A DNA stretch of 64,000 bases from CBDBJQ01 sp965206405 (GTDB lineage: Bacteria > Pseudomonadota > Alphaproteobacteria > UBA8366). The notes under the pieces were generated by a model. That model had not been told where the DNA came from. It worked only from the letters and a program-made list of their open reading frames with translations, and made no database searches. The position numbers and the translations under genes are program-made. Of this stretch, positions 48,935 to 58,319 are shown piece after piece. The DNA lies in NCBI GenBank assembly GCA_965206405.1, contig CBDBJQ010000006.1, positions 992,001 through 1,056,000 of the forward strand. The letters run 5' to 3'. Numbering within the stretch: the first letter of the stretch is position 1; each line of letters starts with the position of its first letter.

Positions 48935-49282
48935 AAAAGGCGGCGCTCTTCACGGGATCGGCGGTGAGGTGAGCATAGCGGGCGGTCGTCTGGACCTGAG
49001 TGTGGCCGAGGAGCTTTCCGATCATCGGTAGCCCTGACCGGCAGCCATCGTGGTCGAGGCGAAGGTGTGACGGAGATCGTGGATCCGAGCGCCCTTCAGT
49101 CCGGCCCGGGCCCGAACCCTCTGCCAGAATGGCTGCAGATCGCTCAGGTGCTTTCTTTATAACGTGCCGGTGGCGACCAAGGATTATCCTTGATCCGCTC
49201 CGCGGCCCTCAGAAGCTCGACCGCCGGTTGGCCGAGATGAACGACCTTGGCGCCGGTCTTGGAGTTCGGGAAGGCGCATCGC
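48935..49282 (-). pseudogene. Tyrosine integrase, C-terminal remnant with several lesions
   Basis: Reading leftwards in shifting frames: FPNSKTGAKVVHLGQPAVEL, NPW, an in-frame stop, then HLSDLQPFWQRVRARAGLKG, RIHDLRHTFAST, a frameshift after AAGQG, and PMIGKLLGHTQVQTTARYAHL. The catalytic HxLRH and final GH...Tyr are visible. The N-terminal half is cut off at about 49,280 and the C-terminus runs into phage tail DNA. It cannot be functional. Confidence 0.75.
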
Positions 49283-49665
49283 CGTGAACGAGGTTGACCG
49301 ACAGCACGGAAGATGCCGCGCGGTACGGGTCGTCCGACGGATTCAGGTTGAGATATTCGGCGAAAATCTCCATCAGGTTTTCCTGGCATTCGGCGATGTT
49401 GTCCGCCAGTAGTTCGATGCCATAGATGCACATCAGCCCGAGAAGCGCATAGTGCCGCTTTTCAAAATCGGATTTACCAAACTTTAGTCCGACGGCGGCA
49501 AGTTTCCGTTGCAGGACCTTGACCAGGAAATTCCCGCTGCCGCAGGCGGGTTCTAGAAAGCGGGAGTCGATGCGTTCGGATTCATCCTTAACAAGGTCGA
49601 GCATCGCTTCGACCATCCATGGTGGTGTGAATACCTCCCCGTGGTCGGCGACGCGCGCTTTTTAT
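49282..49665 (-). pseudogene. N6-adenine DNA methyltransferase fragment (type I/IIG-like)
   Basis: ARVADHGEVFTPPW then, after a small frame slip, MVEAMLDLVKDESERIDSRF and motif I FLEPACGSGNFLVKVLQRKL, MCIYGIELLADNIAECQENL. The rest, including the NPPY catalytic motif, is missing because the sequence joins integrase DNA at about 49,280. Confidence 0.7.
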
Positions 49666-49708
49666 CTTATTAATGATGGGGTGGGCTTTTGTTCGTTCAG
49701 TTGCGCCA

Positions 49709-50155
49709 TCAGTTCCCCTTGGTCTTGTTTTTGGTGTTGTTGTCGAAGCGTTCCTTGAACGCGGCGGGGGTCAAAATCGGAACCTTGAAGGTGCCCGACA
49801 GGGCTAGCAGATCCTTGTCGCCGGTAACCAGGGCGTCAGCCTTGGCGGCGGCGGCCAGCGCCAGGAAGGGCAGGTCAAACGGATCGCGGCAGTCAGGGGT
49901 CTTCGTTTTGGCCGGTACGTTGACGGTTTCACACCAGGGCAGATAGTCGCCGAGCAGGTCTTCCCGGTTCTCATTGGTCAGCTTGAGCTTCGGATAGGCC
50001 AAAACCCGGATCAGTTCTTCGGTGGTGTCCCGGCTCGCCAATGGGCGAACGGCGTCCGACTGCCAGGCATGACGCAGCCACGCCACCGAACCTTGGTGGA
50101 ACAACAGGACCGACAGCAGGACATTGGTATCAAGAACAAGACGTGGCGCGGTCAT
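49709..50155 (-). CDS. PIN-domain toxin
   Basis: 148 residues beginning MTAPRLVLDTNVLLSVLLF, with the first acidic residue of the PIN ribonuclease site. ASRDTTEELIRVLAYPK, CRDPFDLPFLALAAAAKADA and LVTGDKDLLAL complete the acidic cluster. It resembles the COG1569 group of toxin components. The AbrB-like antitoxin gene ends 6 bp upstream. Confidence 0.87.
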   Translation of the reverse strand: MTAPRLVLDTNVLLSVLLFHQGSVAWLRHAWQSDAVRPLASRDTTEELIRVLAYPKLKLTNENREDLLGDYLPWCETVNVPAKTKTPDCRDPFDLPFLALAAAAKADALVTGDKDLLALSGTFKVPILTPAAFKERFDNNTKNKTKGN

Positions 50156-50161
50156 TCGGGA

Positions 50162-50404
50162 TTACGAGCCCTTCGCCATGCGTTTGGGTTCGCGGGCCCA
50201 GTTGACGGCATCGGCCACGTCATCTTCGCTGATGCCCATGTCCGCCAGCTTGGAACGCACGGCGTCGGCCTTGTTCAACCGCACCGGCGTCAGCACGATA
50301 CGTCCGTTGTCTTCCGACACGTCGAAGTATTCCGTGCCCTGGCAGTGCGTCAGCACGGATTTGGGCAGGGTGATTTGGTTCTTGTAGGTTAGCTTCGCGA
50401 GCAT
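50162..50404 (-). CDS. AbrB/MazE-like antitoxin
   Basis: 80 residues from ATG 50404: MLAKLTYKNQITLPKSVL, the swapped-hairpin DNA-binding fold, then YFDVSEDNGRIVLTPVR and a C-terminal helix. Its partner is the PIN gene just downstream. An AT-rich TGTATTTTTACATTACAT segment (50427-50446) upstream is a likely promoter/operator. Confidence 0.87.
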   Translation of the reverse strand: MLAKLTYKNQITLPKSVLTHCQGTEYFDVSEDNGRIVLTPVRLNKADAVRSKLADMGISEDDVADAVNWAREPKRMAKGS

Positions 50405-50466
50405 GGGGTTGGCCTCCAGTAAGGATGTAATGTAAAAATACACTGTCGGATGCGTCGTTTCAATGA

Positions 50467-51165
50467 TTATCCCATCCACGTCGACCTAATGACCGGCGGC
50501 GCGGGCTTTGCGGGCAGGGCGGGCGCGTCCGACCGCCGCTTCGACGCCGCCATAGCCTCGGCTTCTTCGTTCAGGCGCAACCCCATACTGATCAAGCCCT
50601 GCAGGGCGGCGGAGGCATAGACGAACGTATCCAGCGCCTCGTTCCGCTCACCGTCCCTTTTGGGTTGCCATGACCGGATCGGGCGGTCCTTCTCAAACCG
50701 GGTGACGACCCGCTCGGCGGTCAACTAACGGAAGTATTCGGCGTCCCTGTCGCGGGAGAAGTGAACGAATCCGGGGCAGGGCTCGGTCAGCTTAAGGCGC
50801 GCATAGACGGCGTCCTTGACGGAATCCACGCCGACGATGAACAGCGGGATCTTGCCCTTGTTGGTGCGGGTCGGTCGGCGCGGCCAGACCGGCACGGCGG
50901 GGCCGCCGCGCCCTTATGATGGCCCAGATGCGTCGATTGAGCCGGGTACGGCAGAACTCGTAGACCGCCTTGGTGTGGTGGCCGCCGGTGTCGATGGCGA
51001 CGGCACGGATGGACAGATCCGGCACGGCCTTGGCATGGGCATAGGTCGCCTGCAGGGCCAGATCGAGATCGGCCCAGACGCGCGGGCCTGACGGGTCGCT
51101 CCAGATCACTCGGTAATCGATGACCCATCCTTCCTCGTCCCGACCCCAGCCGACGACCTGAAGTT
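50467..51165 (-). pseudogene. Phage terminase large subunit (GpA-like), C-terminal remnant
   Basis: From about 51165 leftwards: LELQVVGWGRDEEGWVIDYR, IWSDPSGPRVWADLDLALQA, DLSIRAVAIDTGGHHTKAVY, EFCRTRLNRRIWAI, typical of lambda GpA-type terminases. The frame slips near 50,900, continuing as IPLFIVGVDSVKDAVYARLK and GFVHFSRDRDAEYFR, then hits an in-frame TAG before LTAERVVTRFEKDRPIRSW and ALDTFVYASAALQGLI. The ATPase half is missing. Confidence 0.75.
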
Positions 51166-51278
51166 CTAACCCGGATATTTCATGAAGACGTCCGGCGGGT
51201 TGGTTTCCCGCCTCAATTCGGCTTTTCGTGGTGTTTCTGACATAGATTCCCTGCGTATTCGGGCAGAGCCTGGAGTTT

Positions 51279-51395
51279 AACCGGTATATTTACCAGAAGT
51301 GCGCGAACGTGCTGTGCGGATGGTATTGGATGGCGCAGGGGAGCATGAAAGCCGTTGGGCGGCGATTGTATCGATTTCGTCGAAGATAAGCTGTG
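51279..51395 (+). pseudogene. IS3-family OrfA, N-terminal fragment
   Basis: LPEVRERAVRMVLDGAGEHE then SRWAAIVSISSKI is the standard start of IS3-group OrfA (HTH). Resemblance ends after about 39 codons and no OrfB is present. Confidence 0.6.
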
Positions 51396-51704
51396 CGCTG
51401 CAGAAATCCTCGAAAAAATGCGCAGACGCATGGAACTTCTTTGCTAACGAGCCAATGCGCATAACCTCAATCACCCACAGAGACTGGGCGACGGTCACTT
51501 GAAAAAGCCGATGGTATCAGATGTCAAATCCAACACGGGCCGCATGGCACATGCGGCTGGGGCGGGCAGGGTATTGAGAAATGATCGGGCTTCGGCCAGG
51601 AATTCAGGCGTTCATGCAAAATGAGACCACCAACTGAACGGATGTGAGTTCAACCAAAGTAGCAAAACCGCAAGCAGCGGGACACCGATTGTAGCGCGAC
51701 AATA
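51396..51704. other. Noncoding gap
   Basis: About 300 bp between the IS3 fragment and the Fic gene. I see no gene, repeat or terminator in it. Confidence 0.5.
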
Positions 51705-52307
51705 TTAGTCGGCTTCGTCGTCCCCCTCGACAAATTTCAGCAGGGGATCAAAGTTGCCAGCATCGGCAGAGCGCAAGGCCGCGATATAGGCTTCACGTCT
51801 TGCATTGTCGGCCTGAAGATCGAAACCGCTCGCCCATTCGATCGGGGCGTGATCGAAGTAGTCCCCCAGATAGATATCGGTGGCGATTCGAGCATGTCGC
51901 CCGTTGCCGTTCGGAAATGGGTGGATTTGCACCATACGATGATGAAACCGTGCGCCCGCTTCAAGCGGATCGAAGGTGTCATTCTCTACCCAGAAGCGCG
52001 CGTCGCCCAGAAGGATACGCAGTTGCATGCTGATCTGAAACGGCTCGATGCCGATGTTCTTTTCGCGAAGACGATAGGTTCCGGCCCAATCCCAAACCTC
52101 GCCGAACAGACGCTTGTGCAGTGTGCGCACGAATGCGTCAGTGAGTATGTCACCACTGCGTCGGCGTGACAGCCAGCGCAGGCCTTCGGTAATATTGGCC
52201 TGCTCCAACTCGTCCAACTCGCCGCGCGTTGTGATGTGGTCGAATTTCAGGCCGTTGATTTCATCGGGATCAAGCGGGGTCGCTTCTTCGGGTTCTTCGA
52301 AATTCAT
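51705..52307 (-). CDS. Fic-domain 'mobile mystery protein B'
   Basis: 200 residues from ATG 52307, which overlaps the upstream stop as ATGA. PLDPDEINGLKFDHITTRGE and LEQANITEGLRWL precede the Fic core; the active-site loop HPFPNGNGRHAR has all catalytic residues for AMP (or other nucleotide) transfer. It pairs with the HTH protein upstream, as is standard for mobile mystery A/B cassettes, which behave like toxin-antitoxin modules. Confidence 0.9.
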   Translation of the reverse strand: MNFEEPEEATPLDPDEINGLKFDHITTRGELDELEQANITEGLRWLSRRRSGDILTDAFVRTLHKRLFGEVWDWAGTYRLREKNIGIEPFQISMQLRILLGDARFWVENDTFDPLEAGARFHHRMVQIHPFPNGNGRHARIATDIYLGDYFDHAPIEWASGFDLQADNARREAYIAALRSADAGNFDPLLKFVEGDDEAD

Positions 52308-52771
52308 GACGTCTCCCAAAAGTCCGAGGGGCGTTCACGAAGAAGCTGATCCGCGAGACGCTCGATCTCTTCCCGCATTTGCTCAGAGGAAAGTGACTGC
52401 TTTTCCAGGGCCATATGCGCGCTTGCCCGCCGTACGACGGCTCCGGCCTTGGCGCGAGCCTGGTCGCGCAGGATATCTTCGATCTGGCCATCGGGTACGA
52501 TGGCATAGACGAATTTGCCGCCCATGGCCTCGGCCAAGCGTTTCATATGGCCGAGCGTGACGCCACCGTCACGCTCTTTACGTTCGGCTTGATAGATTGC
52601 AGGTTTAGTGACACCCAGACGCTTGGCAAGGTCGGGCGCGGACATACCGAGCGCCTTACGCATGGTGCTAATCCAGCCCTCACGCGGTGCTTTAAGACCA
52701 GCAATCTGACTCGCGGCACTGTTCAGTGCGCGGGCATATTGTCTCTTGGCTGTTTCCTTAACACTTCTCAC
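52304..52771 (-). CDS. HTH-type 'mobile mystery protein A'
   Basis: About 155 residues if GTG 52771 is used (ATG 52810 adds 13). RQYARALNSAASQIAGLKAP, then an Xre-type HTH MRKALGMSAPDLAKRLGVTKPAI, and GGVTLGHMKRLAEAMGGKFV YAIVP are typical. It would act as the antitoxin and repressor for the Fic partner. The region upstream (52,780-52,870) is very AT-rich with inverted TATA-containing segments, a likely operator. Confidence 0.83.
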   Translation of the reverse strand: MRSVKETAKRQYARALNSAASQIAGLKAPREGWISTMRKALGMSAPDLAKRLGVTKPAIYQAERKERDGGVTLGHMKRLAEAMGGKFVYAIVPDGQIEDILRDQARAKAGAVVRRASAHMALEKQSLSSEQMREEIERLADQLLRERPSDFWETS

Positions 52772-52817
52772 AGATATTTTCCCATACTCTTTTTCTTTGA
52801 TTAAGATCATATATAAA

Positions 52818-53231
52818 TTATCTATAAATATCAAAAAAGTTATTATAGATGCCCTTTATATCACATATTAGGTATGGATTAATTATCTCATGTGCTGTCA
52901 CGGCCTTATCTTGATGCAAGAAAGACCCAATAGGCCAGACACACGCCACGGCCTGTTGCGGCTCTTCCTCGACAACCGGCTGAAATCCATGCAGGAAATC
53001 TGCGGCACGCTGCGCGTGGGCAGCAGCTGCGAAGATCGCGCGCTTGTTCTTTTTGAAGACCTTGAGCCAGCTTCGAATGTAGGCGGCATGATCCTCACCG
53101 GGCTCCGGTGTCAGTGCCAAATCGGCGCAAAGGAATGCCGCGCTAAGCTCGGCAACCAGTTCCTCGCGGGCATAACCTTCATCGCCCCATTCCTTCCAAC
53201 CAAACTCACGAGATTGCAGCGCGACAAACAA
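52818..53231 (-). pseudogene. ArdC-type antirestriction protein, C-terminal fragment
   Basis: FGWKEWGDEGYAREELVAEL, AAFLCADLALTPEPGEDHAA, YIRSWLKVFKKNKRAIFAAA and AHAQRAADFLHGFQP are the C-terminal metallopeptidase-like part of ArdC. The N-terminal ssDNA-binding and HExxH regions are absent, and the final 30 codons look non-homologous. It suggests plasmid- or ICE-derived DNA in this segment. Confidence 0.7.
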
Positions 53232-53530
53232 GATGAGAGTCCAGCGTCAATCAGGATGATAACGCGGGGGTGTCTCGTAGGGAGGGCATAGCCCGACTGG
53301 AGAGATACCCCCCCCCCCAACAAAATTAACGTGTAATATCAATGTGTTATGGATTTTTGATTCTGCGTCTCAACATCAATAACTGCAATGGACTCCTCAT
53401 GCACACAAGGCACTCCGTGCGCGGGAAGCGGAAGCGATCCGGGACCTTCAGAAGGTGGCCGACTCAAAATAAAACCTCAGAATTTACAGCAGAATACGGA
53501 CACTATCGGGAAGAAGCTGTTTTCTATGAT
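53232..53530. other. Noncoding stretch with an 11-C homopolymer
   Basis: 299 bp before IS copy 2. It contains 11 consecutive C at 53308-53318, followed by an AT-rich segment. A 63-codon open frame here has no start signal and no family resemblance. Confidence 0.55.
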
Positions 53531-54511
53531 TAAACCTGTTGCGCAATAGCCGATTTTCAGCGATGTTCATGGCTCAATGGAGAGTGAGGGCTTGTCTATG
53601 AGGGTTTTGAAGGTTTTGCGGGGGCGCGCTGATTTGTTTTTCCGCCTTTCAGGTATCCGTCTTCAGGATTTCGAGGCATTGGTTGTTGTTCTTCATCCGA
53701 TCTGGCTTGAACGTGAGCACCACCGGCTTTCACGTGAAGACAGACAACGCGCGATCGGTGGCGGGATGAACTACCGTTTGGAATTTGCCGAGCAATTGCT
53801 GCTCTGCTTGATGTATTATCGCACCTATACCAGTCAGGCCTTTATGGGTCTTCTGTTCGATGTCTCGTCCGCTACGGTTTGCCGTCGGATTGCCGCCATG
53901 ACAGAATTGATGGCAGGACATTTCCGGATGCCGGAGCGCAAGATCAGGCTGTCGGCGTCAGAGAGGGATGACCTGCTTTACCTGATGATTGACGGCACGG
54001 AGCGTCCGGTTCAACGCCCGAAAAAGCTCTCGCATCGCAAGGCGAAGTATTCCGGCAAGAAAAAGCACCACGCGGCCTCACATCAGATCATCACCGATGA
54101 CAAAAAACGGGTTCTGGCGGTCGGTCCGGCGCAACCCGGGCGCGCACATGACAAGCGTATCTACGACGAGGCGCGCGTGGATAAGCCACCGGGTGTGCTT
54201 GTACCTGGTGATCTCGGTTATCTGGGAACATCGCTTGAAATCCCGCTCAAAGCCTCAAAGAACCACCCCCTTACGGACGAACAGAAAACTTACAACGCTT
54301 GGCACGCAAAGCTACGTATCGGCGTGGAGCACGGTATTGGCCGGATGAAAAAGTTCGGAATATTTGCCGAAACTCACCGCGGCAACCGGCAGGAAAACAT
54401 GATTGCCAAGAACGTCGGGGCGCTGGCAAACATGAATTTGAAAACAGCCTGACCAAATCGGTAAGGATACATCCGTTCTCAGCTACCTGATGTTATTGTG
54501 AATCAGGTCTA
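53531..54511 (+). mobile_element. IS5-like element, copy 2
   Basis: 981 bp, same orientation as copy 1 (43533-44514), with the same imperfect 20-bp terminal inverted repeats and TA at each outer end. With copy 1 it encloses 9.0 kb of mobile-element debris and toxin-antitoxin cassettes. It lies 81 bp upstream of the CoxL-type gene. Confidence 0.88.
53577..54452 (+). CDS. IS5-family transposase, copy 2
   Basis: 291 residues, nine substitutions from copy 1 (for example SSATV for SSPTV, LVPGDLGYLG for LVLGDLGYLG, GIGRMKKFGIF for GICRMKKFGVF). The Asp, Asp, Glu triad is kept. Both copies could be active in principle. Confidence 0.9.
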   Translation: MESEGLSMRVLKVLRGRADLFFRLSGIRLQDFEALVVVLHPIWLEREHHRLSREDRQRAIGGGMNYRLEFAEQLLLCLMYYRTYTSQAFMGLLFDVSSATVCRRIAAMTELMAGHFRMPERKIRLSASERDDLLYLMIDGTERPVQRPKKLSHRKAKYSGKKKHHAASHQIITDDKKRVLAVGPAQPGRAHDKRIYDEARVDKPPGVLVPGDLGYLGTSLEIPLKASKNHPLTDEQKTYNAWHAKLRIGVEHGIGRMKKFGIFAETHRGNRQENMIAKNVGALANMNLKTA

Positions 54512-54592
54512 TTAATTGCCAGCTGGACGCTGGAGTATTTTTTGCCAAGAGGTAGGTATTTCCCTGATACCTTAACCGCCGGGAAATGAAGC

Positions 54593-56947
54593 ATGCCGAA
54601 CGCACCCTTGGAACCCGATCTGGCATTCGAAAAATTTGCCGTTGGGCAGCCAGTCTCACGCCTGGAAGATCCCATGCTGCTCCGCGGCGATGGGATCTAT
54701 ACGGACGATATCAGCCTGGACGGCCAAGCATACGGATACTTCTTCCGTTCGCCCTATGCCCATGGCCGAATTCGCTCACTGGATGTGAGCGCAGCGGCGA
54801 CAGCGCCGGGCGTACTTTGCGTCATGACAGCGAAGGAGCTGTCTGCGGCAGGCGTCAAACCACTGTTCTGCCGGACGAGCATGGACAGCCGGGACGGCAC
54901 GCCACTGATCAAGCCGGACCGGCCCATCCTTGCGATCGACAAGGTTCGGTTCCGCGGCGAAGCTCTGGCAATGGTTGTCGCGGAAAGCCTGGGCCAGGCG
55001 AAAGATGCTGCAGAACTGATCGATCTCGATGTCGAGGTACTGCCGGCGATAACGGACGCCCGCGAGGCCCTGGCGGATGGTGCCCCGCAATTGCATGACG
55101 TGGCGGCGAATAACCGGGGGATCGATTGGGAACTGGGCGATCCAGAAGAGGTCGACCGGATGCTCGCCGAGGCCCACCATGTCACCAGCCTTACGCTCCG
55201 CAACAACCGCGTCTCAATTTCGCCGATCGAACCGCGGGCCGCCGTTGGCGAATACGATCCGGATATCGACCGCTTCACGTTGCACGTGGCGACCCAGGGC
55301 GTCTTTGGATTCACCACTGAACTTGCCGAACGCATTCTCGATATTCCGCGCGAGAAACTGCACATCCTGACCAACCGGGTCGGGGGTTCCTTTGGCATGA
55401 AGTCGGCACCCTATCCGGAATACGCCCCGGTACTGGTTGCCGCGAAGCAGCTCGGTCGTCCGGTGAAATGGTGTGACGAGCGCAGCGACAGTTTTGTTTC
55501 GGATCAGCACGGACGCGATGGCTGGGCCGACGTTTCGCTGGCCTTTGATTCCGAGGCGCGGCTTCTTGGTGCACGCGTCGTCAGTTACGGTAACGCTGGC
55601 GCCTATTTCAGCGCCGTCGGGCCGCACATGTATACCAACAATATCCGGCGGAATTTCTCCGGCGTTTATCGCCTACCCATCCTGCATGCGCGATCCTTTG
55701 CCGTCTTCACGAACACCAACCCGATCGGGGCGTTCCGCGGAGCCGGGCGACCGGAAGCGGTCTATTTCTTCGAGCGTGCGATGGATAGGGCAGCCCGCGA
55801 GATGGGCATCGACTGCATCGAACTGCGGCGCCGCAATATGCTGCGCCCGGACGAACTCCCCTACACGGCGGCGGGCGGTATGGAATACGACAGCGGCGAT
55901 TTTCCTGCGGTCATGGACGCGGCGCTGAAGGCGGCGGATTGGGAAGGTTTCGAGAAGCGACGCGAAGCGTCGGCGGCCCAAGGACAATTCCGCGGCCTCG
56001 GCATAGCAACATATCTCGAGGCGACCGGCGCCCCGGCGCGCGAGATGGGCCGCATTCGCTTCGAGGAAGACGGCACTGTCACCATGGTGACAGGTTCGCT
56101 TGATTACGGCCAAGGTCATGCTGCGCCCTTTGCACAGATCGTCGGGGGCAAGCTTGGTATTTCGATCGACCGGTTCCGGTTGATCCAGGGTGACAGCGAC
56201 GAGCTGATTGCCGGGCAAGGCACCGGCGGGTCGAAAACCATGATCTCCGGCGGCACGATCCTGCTGCACACTGCTGAAAAGGTCGTCGAAAACGGCCGGC
56301 AGATTGCGGGCCATGTCCTCGAAGCCGCTCCTGCCGATATTGAGTTTGGAGACGGCCAGTTCACCGTCGCAGGAACCGACCGCAGCATTTCCTTGTTTGA
56401 ACTGGTAGAGAGCGCGCGCGCCGGGTTACCGGACGACATGCCGCAGAGCCTCGATGCCGAGATCGCAGAAGATCCGCCACCCTCTGCATTTCCGAATGGC
56501 TGCCATATCGCAGAAGTCGAGATTGATCCTGATACGGGCGCGGTGACGATCGACCGTTACACGATCGTCGATGATTTCGGCAATCTCATCAATCCAATGC
56601 TGGTCGAGGGGCAGGTCCATGGCGGCGTGACCCAGGGCATTGGCCAGGCGCTGATGGAAGACGTTCGTTACGATGTGGACGGGCAGCTGATCACTGGCAG
56701 TTTCATGGATTACGCCCTGCCGCGCGCGGATGATCTGCCGCATTTCGATTTCGACTCTCATCCCGTGCCGGCAACGACAAATCCACTCGGCGCCAAGGGT
56801 TGTGGCGAAGCAGGGTGCTCCGGTTCCTTGCCCTCGATCATGAATGCCATTGTGGATGTACTGGCGCGTGAAACAGGGGTTTCGCATATCGATATGCCGG
56901 CAACACCGGAACGCGTCTGGGCGGCGCTCCGGGGGGAAGCTGACTGA
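54593..56947 (+). CDS. Molybdenum hydroxylase large subunit (CoxL/xanthine dehydrogenase family)
   Basis: 784 residues from ATG 54593. N-terminal VGQPVSRLEDPMLLRGDGIY, the Mo-cofactor region GGSFGMKSAPYPEYAPVLVA, the active-site loop AFRGAGRPEAVYFFERAMD (form II CoxL-like AxRGAGR, not the CO dehydrogenase AYxCSFR) and the C-terminal KGCGEAGCSGSLPSIMNAI with the catalytic Glu are all present. Such enzymes hydroxylate aldehydes or N-heterocycles. No FAD (medium) or [2Fe-2S] (small) subunit gene is adjacent, which is unusual. The next gene is a flavin monooxygenase. Confidence 0.92.
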   Translation: MPNAPLEPDLAFEKFAVGQPVSRLEDPMLLRGDGIYTDDISLDGQAYGYFFRSPYAHGRIRSLDVSAAATAPGVLCVMTAKELSAAGVKPLFCRTSMDSRDGTPLIKPDRPILAIDKVRFRGEALAMVVAESLGQAKDAAELIDLDVEVLPAITDAREALADGAPQLHDVAANNRGIDWELGDPEEVDRMLAEAHHVTSLTLRNNRVSISPIEPRAAVGEYDPDIDRFTLHVATQGVFGFTTELAERILDIPREKLHILTNRVGGSFGMKSAPYPEYAPVLVAAKQLGRPVKWCDERSDSFVSDQHGRDGWADVSLAFDSEARLLGARVVSYGNAGAYFSAVGPHMYTNNIRRNFSGVYRLPILHARSFAVFTNTNPIGAFRGAGRPEAVYFFERAMDRAAREMGIDCIELRRRNMLRPDELPYTAAGGMEYDSGDFPAVMDAALKAADWEGFEKRREASAAQGQFRGLGIATYLEATGAPAREMGRIRFEEDGTVTMVTGSLDYGQGHAAPFAQIVGGKLGISIDRFRLIQGDSDELIAGQGTGGSKTMISGGTILLHTAEKVVENGRQIAGHVLEAAPADIEFGDGQFTVAGTDRSISLFELVESARAGLPDDMPQSLDAEIAEDPPPSAFPNGCHIAEVEIDPDTGAVTIDRYTIVDDFGNLINPMLVEGQVHGGVTQGIGQALMEDVRYDVDGQLITGSFMDYALPRADDLPHFDFDSHPVPATTNPLGAKGCGEAGCSGSLPSIMNAIVDVLARETGVSHIDMPATPERVWAALRGEAD

Positions 56948-57005
56948 TCGCAACGCCTGGCTCGGCATTCAGGCCCCATATCGGGAGGCACAGGCGCTAC
57001 GGAAA

Positions 57006-58319
57006 ATGCATTTAAATCTGTTCATACAAAGCCGGGGCCATCATGAGGCATCCTGGCGACATCCCAAAGCATCCCCTTTGGGTCTGGACGATATCGACTT
57101 CTACGTAGATTTGGCACAAAAAGCCGAACGGGGATTACTCGACTCGATCTTCCTCGCCGATGCCTTGGTGGTGGGCGATGACGTGGCTCATGCGGGCCGG
57201 ACATGGCTGGAGCCTGTTACTGCACTCGGCGCAATCGCCCATGCAACGAAGCATATCGGGCTGATCGCCACGGCCTCGGCCACATATACGGAAGCGTTCA
57301 ATCTCGCCCGACAGTTCGCATCGCTCGACCACATCAGCAGGGGTCGCATCGGCTGGAACATTGTCACGAGCTGGGCTGCCAAGGCCGGCAGCAATTTCAG
57401 TGTCAGCGAACAGATCACGCATGCTGACCGTTATGTTATGGCCGAAGAATACGTGCAGATCTGCAAGGCTCTCTGGGATAGCTGGGCAGACGATACCGTC
57501 ATCGACGATCGCAAGAGTGGCCTGTATGCGCGCGATGACGGCATACGGCCGATCAATCACAGTGGTGCACATTATAGCGTTGCAGGCCCACTGAACCTGC
57601 CGCGCAGCCCCCAGGGCCGTCCGGTTCTTGTACAGGCAGGATCATCGGAAGACGGTCGGGATTTCGCGGCCCGCCATGCCGAGGCTGTGTTCACGGCGCA
57701 TCTGGAAAAGGAAACGGCGCAGGCGTTCTACAGCGATCTGAAAAACCGCGTAGCCAAGCACGGGCGTGACCCTGCAGAGGTGCATATCCTGCCGGGCCTG
57801 AGCCTTCTTGTCGCGTCGACGGAAGAAGAGGCGCGGCGCCAATCTGATGAGCTCAATGCGCTTACCGATATTGAAGTCGGCCGCAAGCGCTTATCCTCAC
57901 GTTTCGGCGGCCATGATTTTTCTGATCTGCCACTCGATCAGCCTCTGAGCGCAAAGGATTTTCCGGATCCGGAAACCGTGCAGGCAGCGCGTAGCAGAAC
58001 GGAAATTATCGTCGGTCTGGTCAAGCGGGAAGCGCCAACCCTGCGACAATTGCTCGCCAGGCTTGCCGACGCCCGTGGGCACTTCACATTCGCGGGAACA
58101 CCCGAGCAGGCCGCTGATCTGATGGAGGATTGGTACCGCAATGGCGTAGCGGACGGTTTCAATCTCATGCCGCCCGTTTTGCCCTGGATGCTGGATGTCT
58201 TCATCGATGAGGTATTGCCAATCTTGCAGCAGCGCGGACTGTTCCGGACCGCCTATGAGGGCAGCACCCTCCGGTCCCACTTCGGTCTCACCCGTCCGGC
58301 AACACCACTGTCCGGTTGA
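57006..58319 (+). CDS. FMN-dependent LLM-class monooxygenase (NtaA/SnaA/DszA family)
   Basis: 437 residues from ATG 57006; the open frame upstream overlaps the CoxL-type gene but encodes nothing family-like. HLNLFIQSRGHHEASWRHP, LLDSIFLADALVVGD, SLDHISRGRIGWNIVTSW, RPVLVQAGSSEDGRDFAARH and the C-terminal DGFNLMPPVLPWMLDVFIDE are diagnostic. These enzymes use FMNH2 from a separate reductase to oxygenate C-N or C-S substrates. No reductase gene is in the window. Confidence 0.9.
   Translation: MHLNLFIQSRGHHEASWRHPKASPLGLDDIDFYVDLAQKAERGLLDSIFLADALVVGDDVAHAGRTWLEPVTALGAIAHATKHIGLIATASATYTEAFNLARQFASLDHISRGRIGWNIVTSWAAKAGSNFSVSEQITHADRYVMAEEYVQICKALWDSWADDTVIDDRKSGLYARDDGIRPINHSGAHYSVAGPLNLPRSPQGRPVLVQAGSSEDGRDFAARHAEAVFTAHLEKETAQAFYSDLKNRVAKHGRDPAEVHILPGLSLLVASTEEEARRQSDELNALTDIEVGRKRLSSRFGGHDFSDLPLDQPLSAKDFPDPETVQAARSRTEIIVGLVKREAPTLRQLLARLADARGHFTFAGTPEQAADLMEDWYRNGVADGFNLMPPVLPWMLDVFIDEVLPILQQRGLFRTAYEGSTLRSHFGLTRPATPLSG

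Noticed and set aside
53342..53533. A 63-codon plus-strand frame before IS copy 2
   Set aside because: Low-information sequence ending at the IS boundary, with no start signal.
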